From: Streptomyces rhizosphaerihabitans
GTDB taxonomy: Bacteria; Actinomycetota; Actinomycetes; Streptomycetales; Streptomycetaceae
DNA length: 64,000 bases
Direction of reading: 5' to 3'
NCBI RefSeq assembly: GCF_025399795.1
Contig: NZ_JAODTZ010000021.1
Coordinates: 62,001-126,000, forward strand
Shown piece after piece: positions 28,111 to 35,764 of this stretch. How positions within the stretch are numbered: position 1 is the stretch's first letter; each line of letters starts with the position of its first letter. The position numbers were made by a program, and so were the translations under genes. The notes under the pieces were generated by a model. It did not search any database, was not told the DNA's origin, and was given only the letters and a program-made list of their open reading frames with translations.

Positions 28111-29754
28111 GTGGCGCGCACCTTCGGAACCGACGTGGTCGTCGCGGGCGCGGGCCCGGTGGGTCTCACAGCCGCCGCGGAGCTGCGCAGGCGAGGGGTG
28201 CGCTGCCGTATCGTCGACCGGCTTCCGGCACGGCTGCCCTACGCCAAGGCGGTGGGCATCCAGCCGCGCACGCTGGAGATCTGGGACCACATGGGGCTCG
28301 CCCGCACGGCCCTGGAGGCGGCGGTGCCGATGTACGGGCAGCTGGCGTACGTCAACGGCGTCGAACAGGCCCGGATCGACCTCGTCCTGCCGCCCGAAGT
28401 GCCGTACGGCTTCGCCGCGTTGCCGCAGTACGAGACCGAGCGCGTCCTCGACGGATTCCTCACGCGGTTCGGGACCGGGATCGAACGGGGCACGGAACTG
28501 GTCACGTTCACCCAGGACGACGACGGCGTGACCGTCGCGCTGCGGTCGGCGGCCGGGGCCGAGGAGGAGCTCAGGGCACGCTACCTGGTGGGCTGCGACG
28601 GCGCACACAGCACGGTGCGCAAGCAGTTGGGTCTCACCTTCGAGGGCAGCGCGTTCCCGGAGGAGTACATGCTCGGTGACGTGGAGGTGGACTGGGACCT
28701 GCCGTCGGGGTACGGGGTACGCGCCATGCACCGGGACGCCGACGGCGAGGTGGACGACCTGCTGGTGTGCATCCCGCTCCCCGGCCGGGGACGGTACCGG
28801 ATGTCGATGATGGTCCCGCCCGAACTCTCCGCGGCGGGACGGCGGGACGGGCCGGCCGGGCCGGCCGACGGTATCGTCCACGGTCTGGAGAACGGACACG
28901 CCCCCGCGCTCTCCGACATCCAGGCGGTGCTGGACCGGCTCTCCCCGCAGCCCACGACCGCCTCGTCCCTGCGCTGGTCCTCCGTGTTCCGCATCAGCCA
29001 CCGGATCGTCGACCGCTACGGCGAGGGCCGTGTCTTCGTCGCCGGGGACGCGGCGCACATCCACCCCCCGACCGGCGCCCAGGGCATGAACACCGGTATC
29101 CAGGACGCCTGGAACCTGGCCTGGAAGCTCGCCCTCGCCGTCGGAGGCGGCACGCACCGCGACCTGGCGGCGAGTTACGACGCCGAGCGGCGGCCCGTCG
29201 GTGAGGAGGTCGTCGAGCGCACGGTCCGGCACGCCACTCAGGGTGTTCAGGCCGACCGGACCGACCCGGGGACCATGATGCTGCGCGAGGCCCAACTCCT
29301 CGTCGGCTACCGCGGCAGCCCGCTCGTGGACCCGGCGTCCGGGAAACCGGGCCTCCAGCCGGGCGACCGGGCACCGGACTGCGGCGGACTCTCGGCGCAC
29401 ATCGCCGCCTTTCCCCTGCGCCTGTACGACCTCCTGCGCGACCGAGGGCACGTCCTGCTGCTGTACGGGGACGGCGAGCGGGGCACGCGACTCGCCGACG
29501 CGGCGGGGGAGATCTCCGGGGGACGCGTGGACACGTGCGTGATCCGGCCCGCCGGCACCTCGACCGAGACCTCCGGCCCACCGGTGTACGTCGACACACT
29601 CGGCGAATTCGCCCGTCTCTACGAGGTCTCCGACGGAGTGACGGCCTTCCTGGTCCGCCCGGACGGGTACATCGGTGCCCGCCTCTCCCCACCGACGGCG
29701 GCGCGGCTGACGGCCCACCTCGCCCGCACGTTCGCCCCGAACGCCGGGACGTAG
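28111..29754 (+). CDS. FAD-dependent aromatic monooxygenase (PheA/TfdB, polyketide-hydroxylase type)
   Basis: A 547-residue flavoprotein hydroxylase. Rossmann motif VVVAGAGPVGLTAAAELRRRG at the start, DG motif YLVGCDGAHSTVRKQLG near residue 165, and GD motif VFVAGDAAHIHPPTGAQGMNTGIQDAWNLAWKL near 310, then a thioredoxin-like C-terminal domain. GTG start. This class hydroxylates phenols or aromatic polyketides with NAD(P)H and oxygen. No polyketide synthase genes are nearby, so catabolic or tailoring use is undecided. A flavodoxin-like gene converges downstream. Confidence 0.9.
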   Translation: MARTFGTDVVVAGAGPVGLTAAAELRRRGVRCRIVDRLPARLPYAKAVGIQPRTLEIWDHMGLARTALEAAVPMYGQLAYVNGVEQARIDLVLPPEVPYGFAALPQYETERVLDGFLTRFGTGIERGTELVTFTQDDDGVTVALRSAAGAEEELRARYLVGCDGAHSTVRKQLGLTFEGSAFPEEYMLGDVEVDWDLPSGYGVRAMHRDADGEVDDLLVCIPLPGRGRYRMSMMVPPELSAAGRRDGPAGPADGIVHGLENGHAPALSDIQAVLDRLSPQPTTASSLRWSSVFRISHRIVDRYGEGRVFVAGDAAHIHPPTGAQGMNTGIQDAWNLAWKLALAVGGGTHRDLAASYDAERRPVGEEVVERTVRHATQGVQADRTDPGTMMLREAQLLVGYRGSPLVDPASGKPGLQPGDRAPDCGGLSAHIAAFPLRLYDLLRDRGHVLLLYGDGERGTRLADAAGEISGGRVDTCVIRPAGTSTETSGPPVYVDTLGEFARLYEVSDGVTAFLVRPDGYIGARLSPPTAARLTAHLARTFAPNAGT

Positions 29755-29801
29755 CGGCCCCCGCCCGGCGGCCGCGACAGGGCCGCCCCACCTCGACAGG
29801 A

Positions 29802-30254
29802 TCAGTCCATCAGCTGGGCCGCGAGGGTCGCGCCGAGTTCCCAGCACGCCTCGATGTCGGCCTTGCCCGGCTCGCCGGTCACCTTCACCGCCTCGGCCGC
29901 ACGGCGCCAGCCGAGGCCCGTCGTGATCGACTCGATGCCGCGCACCGCCCCGGTGACGTCGTTCCCGCCGTGCACGTAGTAGCCGAAGGGGCGCGCGGCC
30001 GTCGAGTCCAGGCACGGGTAGTAGACCTGGTCGAAGAAATGCTTCAGCGCGCCCGCCATGTAGCCGAGGTTCGCCGGGGTGCCGAGCACATAGCCGTCGG
30101 CGGCGAGCACATCCGAAGCGGTCGCCTCCAGCGCGGCCCGCCTCACCACCCGGACGCCCTCGATCTCGGGCGCCGTCGCGCCGGAGACCACGGCTTCGAA
30201 CAGGGCCTGGCAGTTGGGCGAGGGCGTGTGATGCACGATCAGCAGAGTAGGCAC
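29802..30254 (-). CDS. Flavodoxin/NADPH-dependent FMN reductase-like protein
   Basis: 150 residues: LLIVHHTPSPNCQALFEAV is the FMN phosphate-binding strand-loop, and DGYVLGTPANLGYMAGALKHFFDQVYY is the conserved flavin-ring loop of the flavodoxin-like fold; FGYYVHGGND follows. GTG 30254 is chosen with AGGG about nine bases upstream; longer in-frame starts give only low-complexity sequence. It converges on the FAD monooxygenase. Electron-transfer or quinone reduction role inferred from fold. Confidence 0.83.
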   Translation of the reverse strand: MPTLLIVHHTPSPNCQALFEAVVSGATAPEIEGVRVVRRAALEATASDVLAADGYVLGTPANLGYMAGALKHFFDQVYYPCLDSTAARPFGYYVHGGNDVTGAVRGIESITTGLGWRRAAEAVKVTGEPGKADIEACWELGATLAAQLMD

Positions 30255-30459
30255 ACCCCGCACCCTGCCGCGCCGCCCGCCACCACCGCAAGCACCACCC
30301 CGCCGAGCCGACGGACCAGCCGAGGAAGGCTCCCTCGAACCCTCCGCCGCACGCGCAAGGCGTGCGGGGGCCGGTCGGCCGGCGGGGTCGGCGCAAGACA
30401 CCCTGAAGAGCTGATAAGCTCATTTTCGAGCCCGCACCGATCACTCGGTGACGAGCCCG

Positions 30460-30532
30460 GCGTTGGTGGTCCAAGGAAAGACGCCCCGCTTCCTGCGGGG
30501 AAATGCAGGTGCAAGGCCTGCCCGGCGCTCCA
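30460..30532 (+). tRNA. Non-canonical tRNA-Gly(UCC)-like gene with encoded CCA
   Basis: A complete cloverleaf can be folded by eye: acceptor 30460-30466 with 30522-30528 (seven pairs, two G-U), U8, D-arm GUCC/AGAC with A14, G18G19 and A21, anticodon arm 30484-30500 (five perfect pairs, loop CUUCCUG, anticodon UCC at 30491-30493), four-base variable region, T-arm 30505-30521 (five perfect pairs), U73 and CCA 30530-30532. All standard glycyl-tRNA synthetase identity positions are met (G1-C72, C2-G71, G3-C70, C35, C36, U73). Unusual: U37 instead of purine, G55 instead of U in the T-loop, G60, C13-A22 mismatch. An intrinsic terminator starts two bases later. It may be a specialised glycine tRNA not used in translation, or a pseudogene. 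Confidence 0.6.
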
Positions 30533-30534
30533 CA

Positions 30535-30572
30535 AGCACCGCCTCCGGTCATACCGGAGGCGGTGCTTTTTT
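30535..30572 (+). terminator. Strong intrinsic terminator of the tRNA-like gene
   Basis: A perfect 15-bp stem (30535-30549 with 30553-30567), three-base loop CAT, followed by TTTTT to 30572. This is one of the few terminators in the window with a T-run. It lies between the tRNA-like gene and the convergent IclR gene, so it defines the small RNA unit. Confidence 0.9.
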
Positions 30573-30598
30573 GTGGCCCGAAAGCCGGGCGTTCACCG

Positions 30599-31402
30599 TC
30601 AGCGCCCCCGCAGCCCCGCGCTGATCGTCCTTCCCGCGCGCTGGACCACATCGGCGAGGCGGTCCAGCCGGTGCCCGGCATCGGTGACGGCGGACAGTGC
30701 CGCCACCGTGGCACCGCCCGGACCCTTCAGCGGCACGGCCACACAGCACACGCCCGTCACCAGCTCCTCGCGGTCGAAGGCGACGCCCTCCTCCCGGATG
30801 ACGGCCGCCTCGCGGTGCCAGGTGGCGGGCTGCGGGCCCAGCGGCAGCCGGGGAGGGGCCCCGGCGACCAGAACCTTGCCCGCCGCGGTGAACCACGGCC
30901 ACACCACGTCGAGGCGCAGCTGATCGCGTACGGCGTCAGGGGCGCCGGCGGTCCAGTCCAGGACCAGCGTCTGCCCCTCCCGCAGCACGTTGACCCCGAC
31001 CATCGCGCCGGTCATCTGCGCCAGTCGGCGGGCCGACTCCCAGGTGGCCGCCCTGAGCCCGGGGTGCGGCTGCCACCGCTGACCGAGCCGGAAGAGCCTC
31101 GGCCCCATCCGGTAACCGCCGGCACACCGCTCCACCGCTCCCAGGTCCACCAGTTGCTCCAACAGCCGGTAGGCGGTGGTCTTGGGCAGGCCGCAGTCCG
31201 CCCCCAGCCGGGTCAGACCCGCCACCTGAACCCGCTCCAACGCTCCCAACAACGCGAAGGCGCCCTCCAGTACGCTCCGTCCGCCGGTGTCCGCGGACGG
31301 CACGGCGACCGGCACGGCCGAACGGTCCGCGGGCCGTGGCGGGTACCTGTCCGAACCCCTCGTACCGGCTGTCTCCGTGCGTCGCCTCTCATGCGTGTCC
31401 AT
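30599..31402 (-). CDS. IclR-family transcriptional regulator
   Basis: 267 residues. N-terminal helix-turn-helix: SVLEGAFALLGALERVQVAGLTRLGADCGLPKTTAYRLLEQLVDLGAVERCAGGYRMGPRLFRLG; the rest is the IclR effector domain with TGAMVGVNVLREGQTLVLDW and a C-terminal VAVPLKGPGGATVAALSAV. The effector is unknown. The ~365-base region to the divergent AfsR-like gene (31403-31766) contains no gene I can support. Confidence 0.88.
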   Translation of the reverse strand: MDTHERRRTETAGTRGSDRYPPRPADRSAVPVAVPSADTGGRSVLEGAFALLGALERVQVAGLTRLGADCGLPKTTAYRLLEQLVDLGAVERCAGGYRMGPRLFRLGQRWQPHPGLRAATWESARRLAQMTGAMVGVNVLREGQTLVLDWTAGAPDAVRDQLRLDVVWPWFTAAGKVLVAGAPPRLPLGPQPATWHREAAVIREEGVAFDREELVTGVCCVAVPLKGPGGATVAALSAVTDAGHRLDRLADVVQRAGRTISAGLRGR

Positions 31403-31766
31403 CGACTCGTCACACTCCCCCGATCACTTCCCCGTGTGCGGTCCGGAGGCCGGCCGTCCGTGCGACACACGCACCCGGCCGCCCCGGGCCGGTCATGCCC
31501 GGAGCGGTCCGTCCGACGGTCCCGGTCCGCGGTCATGGCCGCGGGCCGGGGCCGGGCACGTGGACACGGGCCCGGCTCTCCCGTCCTGCGCGGCACTTCA
31601 CTGCCGATCTCGCCTCTTCCGCACCACGGCGGTCGCGGGCATATGCGATTCCGCCGCGCCACCAGCGTGGCCTCCGAGCGTGGGTCGCAACGTTGTCGAT
31701 AGCTTGTCGCCCAGCACTTGCGGATGCGCGACGGTGAAGGGCGATCTGCACGGGGGTGCGGACATC
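31403..31766. other. Divergent intergenic region, IclR / AfsR-like genes
   Basis: No frame here has convincing protein character; the open frame upstream of the AfsR-like start is Arg/Pro-rich noise. It presumably holds both promoters. I see no clear operator; TTGTCGATAGCTTGTC (31692-31707) is the most AT-rich, promoter-like patch. Confidence 0.5.
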
Positions 31767-34733
31767 GTGGTGGAATTACGGCTGCTGGGCCCGGTGGAAT
31801 TCGCGGAGCACGGACACGCGAGGGAAGTGGGTCCACCGCAACGACGTGCCGTGCTGGCGGCACTGGCCGTCGACACCGCACTGCCCGTGGCGACCGACGT
31901 ACTGATCACAAGGGTCTGGGGCACGGAACCCCCGGACGGCGCGCGGCGTGCCCTGCACGCTCACATCGCCCGGATCCGGCGGCTCTGCGAGCAGTTGGGC
32001 GAGGTGGACGACGTACGGTTCCGGCTGGTGCGGCGCTCCGGCGGATACGTCCTGGAGGCGGGCCCGGACCAGGTGGACATCCTGCGCTTCAGGCACCTCG
32101 TCGGCCGGGCCCGGGAAACGAGGCGGTCGGACGAAGCCCGGGCGTCCCTGCTGCGGGAGGCCCTCGGACTCTGGCGCGGTGAACCGCTCGCCGGGCTGAG
32201 CGGCCAGTGGGCGGCACGGGTGCGCGAGGCATGGCGACGGCAGCATGTGGACGCCGCCGTCGGATGGGCCCGGCTGACGCTGCGGGCCGGTGACCCGGTC
32301 TCCGTGATCGGCCCGCTCGGCGACCTGCTCGGCGAGTATCCGCTGGTGGAACCGCTCAGCGAGGCCCTGATACGGGCGCTGCACGCCGCGGGACGCGGCG
32401 CGGAGGCCCTCGACTGCTACGCCGCTCTGCGCCGACGGCTGGCCGAGGAGCTCGGCTCCGATCCCTCTCCCGGACTCCAGGATGTCCACCAGGCCATCCT
32501 GCGCGGCAGTCTGTCCGCGCCTCCGGCCTGGCCGACAGCCACCGGCGCGGCGGACGACACCGCCGTCGCGACGCCCCCCGAACCACCGACACCTCCGGCA
32601 CCGCCACCGCTGCCCACCGCGGCAGCCCGGTTGGGCGAGTTACCGGCCCAACTACCCATGGGTGTAAGGGGCTTCACCGGCCGCCAGGACGAACTCGCGC
32701 ATCTCGACGGACTCCTCGCGGCGACAGTCGGCCAACCACGGGCCGTGGTGATCTGCGCCGTGTCCGGCACCGCGGGCGTGGGGAAGACGGCACTGGCCGT
32801 TCACTGGGCACGCACCGCACAAGGCGCCTTCCCCGACGGGCAGTTGTACGTGAACCTGCGCGGATTCGCCCCGGGCGGGCCGGTCATGGGCCCGGCGGAG
32901 GCCGTGCGGGGCTTCCTCGACGCCTTCGGTGTGCCGCCGAGCCGCATTCCGGTCGGCCTCGACGCGCAGGCGGGCCTCTACCGCAGCCTGCTCACCGGGC
33001 GGCGTGTCCTCGTCGTGCTCGACAACGCCCGCGACGCCGAGCAGATCCGCCCCCTGCTGCCCGGCTCACCCGGCTGCATGGCACTCGTGACCAGCCGCAA
33101 CCTGCTCACCGGACTGGCCGCCGCCGAGGGCGCCCACCTCCTCGCCCTCGGACTGCTCACCCCCGACGAGGCACGGGACCTGCTGACCACCCGGCTGAGC
33201 GCCGACCGCACCGAGGCCGAACCGTCAGCCGTGCGGGAGATCGTCGACCGGTGTGCCGGACTGCCTCTCGCGCTCGCCGTCGTGGCCGCGCGGGCCGCCG
33301 CTGATCCCCGGCTGCCGCTCGCCCGGCTCGCCCAGGAGGTACGCCTGGCCGACAGCCGGCTCGACGCCCTCGACGGCGGGGAGCCGACCAGCCAGATACG
33401 GGCCGTTTTCTCCTGGTCGTACCACGCCCTGAGCCCCGAGGCCGCCCGGGTGTTCCGCCTCATCGGGCTGCATCCCGGGCCCGACACGGCGCTCCCGGTG
33501 GCCGCCGCGCTGGCCGGGGCGCGACCGGCGGAGATACGTCCGCTGCTCACGGAACTGGTGCGCGGGCACCTTCTGACCAAGACCGCCGCAAGCCGGTACT
33601 CCTTCCACGACCTGCTGCGCGCCTACGCCGCCGAGCTGGTCGCCACGCACGACAGTGCGACCGTCCGGCACGACGCCACGCTCCGGATGCTGGACCACTA
33701 TGCGCACACTGCGCACCGAGCGGACGTACTGCTGACCCCCCAGCCCCGTCCGGCACCGCTCCCACCGCCTCAACCAGGATCCGAACCGCTGGAGTTGATG
33801 GACCATCAGCAGGCCCAGGAATGGTTCACCAGCGAGTTTCCCGTGCTCCTCGCCGCCGTGCACCGGGCCGCGGCCGAGGGCTTCGACGCGCACACCTCGA
33901 GACTCGCCTCGGCCCTCACCACCTTCCTCGACCGGCACGGACACTGGCGGGCGCTCGCCACCGTGCAGACCGCCGCCCTGGACGCCGCCCGGCGGCAGGG
34001 CGACACGGCGGGCCAGGCGGACGCGCACCGCGGACTCGGCCTGGCTCACGACCGGCTGACCCGGCGCGACGAGGCGCGCACCCACTACCTGCTCGCCCTC
34101 CAGTTGTTCGGCGCGCTCGGCCACCACGCCGGACAGGCCCGCACCCACCAGCACCTCGCCCGGATGAGCGCCGCGCAGCAGCTCCACCAGCAGGCCCTCG
34201 CGCACGCCCATCACAGCCTCACGCACTACCGGGCGGCCGACGACCGGGCCGGGCAGTCCGCCGCCCTCAACCACATCGGATGGATGCACGCCCAGCTCGG
34301 CTACCAGGAGAAGGCGCTGGTCCACTGCCGGCAGGCACTGGCCCTGGCCGAGGAGACGGGTGATCTGAACGGCCAGGCGCACACCTGGGACAGCCTCGGC
34401 TACATCCACCACCGTCTTGCCCAGTACGCCCAGGCCGTCGCCTGCTACCAGCAGGCCGTCGCCCTGTTCCACCGGACCGGCGACTTCCACAGCGAGGCCG
34501 CGGGTCTCGTCTGCCTCGGCGACATCCACCACGCCTGCTCCGCCCCACGCGCCGCGCACGGCGCGTGGGCGCGGGCTCTGGCCATCGCCGACCAGCTGGG
34601 CCTCGCCGACACGGATCCGCTGCGCGCCGGCCTGCTCCCCCGGCTCCGTCTCCCCCACATACGCGCCACGGGCGAGCGAGGCCGTCCCGGCGGCGCCTGG
34701 TCACCCCACCGGCCGGGCTCGGCCCTGGCCTGA
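31767..34733 (+). CDS. AfsR-like regulator: OmpR-type winged helix, BTAD, NB-ARC, TPR
   Basis: About 988 residues. Residues 1-95 form the SARP winged helix (VELRLLGPVEF, VGPPQRRAVLAALA, RALHAHIARIRRL); 96-245 the bacterial transcriptional activator domain (GLWRGEPLAGL, EYPLVEPLSEALIRALHAAGRGAEALDCYAALRRRLAEELGSDPSPGL); then a Pro-rich linker; NB-ARC with Walker A GTAGVGKTALA near 335 and Walker B VLVVLDNARDAEQI; C-terminal TPRs (GWMHAQLGYQEKALVHCRQALALAE and similar). Start at GTG 31767 after GGGGG; an in-frame GTG at 31734 is possible. Such proteins activate secondary metabolism; no target cluster is adjacent. Confidence 0.9.
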   Translation: MVELRLLGPVEFAEHGHAREVGPPQRRAVLAALAVDTALPVATDVLITRVWGTEPPDGARRALHAHIARIRRLCEQLGEVDDVRFRLVRRSGGYVLEAGPDQVDILRFRHLVGRARETRRSDEARASLLREALGLWRGEPLAGLSGQWAARVREAWRRQHVDAAVGWARLTLRAGDPVSVIGPLGDLLGEYPLVEPLSEALIRALHAAGRGAEALDCYAALRRRLAEELGSDPSPGLQDVHQAILRGSLSAPPAWPTATGAADDTAVATPPEPPTPPAPPPLPTAAARLGELPAQLPMGVRGFTGRQDELAHLDGLLAATVGQPRAVVICAVSGTAGVGKTALAVHWARTAQGAFPDGQLYVNLRGFAPGGPVMGPAEAVRGFLDAFGVPPSRIPVGLDAQAGLYRSLLTGRRVLVVLDNARDAEQIRPLLPGSPGCMALVTSRNLLTGLAAAEGAHLLALGLLTPDEARDLLTTRLSADRTEAEPSAVREIVDRCAGLPLALAVVAARAAADPRLPLARLAQEVRLADSRLDALDGGEPTSQIRAVFSWSYHALSPEAARVFRLIGLHPGPDTALPVAAALAGARPAEIRPLLTELVRGHLLTKTAASRYSFHDLLRAYAAELVATHDSATVRHDATLRMLDHYAHTAHRADVLLTPQPRPAPLPPPQPGSEPLELMDHQQAQEWFTSEFPVLLAAVHRAAAEGFDAHTSRLASALTTFLDRHGHWRALATVQTAALDAARRQGDTAGQADAHRGLGLAHDRLTRRDEARTHYLLALQLFGALGHHAGQARTHQHLARMSAAQQLHQQALAHAHHSLTHYRAADDRAGQSAALNHIGWMHAQLGYQEKALVHCRQALALAEETGDLNGQAHTWDSLGYIHHRLAQYAQAVACYQQAVALFHRTGDFHSEAAGLVCLGDIHHACSAPRAAHGAWARALAIADQLGLADTDPLRAGLLPRLRLPHIRATGERGRPGGAWSPHRPGSALA

Positions 34734-34756
34734 GGCTTGAGGCCATGTACCGCAGA

Positions 34757-34794
34757 AAACGACCGAGGGGCCGACATCGTAATGTCGGCCCCTC
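34757..34794 (-). terminator. tRNA-fMet terminator
   Basis: GAGGGGCCGACAT (34765-34777) pairs perfectly with 34782-34794 around a four-base loop. Read on the minus strand the stem is followed by GGTCGTTTTC, so it ends the tRNA transcript about ten bases after the tRNA; it may also stop the convergent AfsR-like transcript. Confidence 0.8.
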
Positions 34795-34804
34795 GATCTT
34801 CGAG

Positions 34805-34878
34805 TAGCGGGGACAGGATTTGAACCTGCGACCTCTGGGTTATGAGCCCAGCGAGCTACCGAGCTGCTCCACCCCGCG
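34805..34878 (-). tRNA. Initiator tRNA-fMet (CAU)
   Basis: Minus-strand cloverleaf beginning CGCGGGGTGGAGCAGCTCGG. The anticodon loop is CTCATAA (anticodon CAU). Initiator hallmarks are present: unpaired C1 opposite T72 and three consecutive G-C pairs at the bottom of the anticodon stem (GGG/CCC). The T-arm carries GGTTCAAATCC. CCA is not encoded. A TAGAGT -10-like box lies about 15 bases upstream. Confidence 0.95.
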
Positions 34879-35100
34879 TCGTTGAACTCAACTCTACGTC
34901 ATCTTTTGCGGACCGAAGACCATGATCACCCGAGCACGGGCGCCGGAGCGCGTCTCCGGCCCCGGCGACCGGCCGGCCAGGGACCCCGACAGGCCCGATG
35001 CGCCCCGCGCGGGACAGGCCGGGGCCGGGCCCCGCTTCGGCCCACAGCGGCTCGCGTCCGCTCCGCTCCGCTCCGACCAGCCGGTTTACGGTTGTGCGGA

Positions 35101-35140
35101 ACGGAACGGAACGGGACGGAACGGGACGGAACGGGACGGA
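35101..35140. repeat. 10-bp tandem repeat (ACGGRACGGA) x4
   Basis: Four head-to-tail decamers, the last three identical (ACGGGACGGA at 35111, 35121, 35131), lie just beyond the stop codon of the minus-strand gene that ends at 35146. A related pyrimidine-rich run (CGCTCCGCTCCGCTCC) lies 40 bases away. Probably slippage-prone spacer DNA. Confidence 0.8.
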
Positions 35141-35145
35141 CAGTG

Positions 35146-35577
35146 TCACACGTCGGTGGGCAGACCGCTGGCCTCGGCGATTCCGCGCAGTTCCTCGTCC
35201 TGACGGTGGCGCTCTCCGATGAAGTCGGCGATCTCCCTGCACCGCTCCGGATCATCGGCGGTACCCGAATCCGTGACGACCCGGACGACACCGATCTCCT
35301 CGGTCTCCAGCTCGACGATCCGGTTGTCCAGTCGTCCCGTGACGGCTACGGCGACCACGAGGGACGCCTCGTCACGGACCTCCTGCGGGACGCTGTCGGG
35401 TTCCGCGCCGTCCAAACACAGTTCGATCGCTCCCGCCCTCTGTTCCCTGATCGCCTCGAGCACGGGCTCGACCATGCGCAGCAAGAGCGCGTAGTCCGCC
35501 GGATCCATACGCAGGCGGAGCATTTCGAGGTACAGGTCGAGGGGCCGGTCATCCGGTGCCTGTTCTGATGCGTCCAT
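35146..35577 (-). CDS. Conserved hypothetical acidic protein
   Basis: 143 residues, strongly acidic, soluble. Predicted helical N-terminus (LDLYLEMLRLRMDPADYALLLRMVEPVLEAIREQ), then two beta-type segments with VVAVAVTGRLDNRIVELE and VVRVVTDSG, and a final helix CREIADFIGERHRQDEELRGIA. I start at ATG 35577; a longer frame is open but unlike protein. No family recognised and no informative neighbours. Confidence 0.65.
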   Translation of the reverse strand: MDASEQAPDDRPLDLYLEMLRLRMDPADYALLLRMVEPVLEAIREQRAGAIELCLDGAEPDSVPQEVRDEASLVVAVAVTGRLDNRIVELETEEIGVVRVVTDSGTADDPERCREIADFIGERHRQDEELRGIAEASGLPTDV

Positions 35578-35764
35578 GGAGCTTCGCCTTCCCCAATGTG
35601 GACGACATGATCGCGTCTCCCACCAGCATGCTGTGAATCGGCGCACACCGCCGGTCGAGATTGCCGCCCCGGACGCGGCCGAGGGGGCCCGTGCCCTGTC
35701 AGCACAGGCCACGAGCCCCCTCAGAACTCATCCGTCAGGACTCGTCCGTCCCGGCCGGTCCGTG

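Noticed and set aside
30460..30572. Cobalamin-type riboswitch with terminator
   Set aside because: GGGGAAAT..GGTGCAA looks B12-box-like at first, but there is no downstream gene on that strand and the whole segment folds as a tRNA with CCA instead.
27757..30714. 985-codon minus-strand frame opposite the FAD monooxygenase
   Set aside because: Antisense shadow; the plus-strand flavoprotein has all three FAD motifs.
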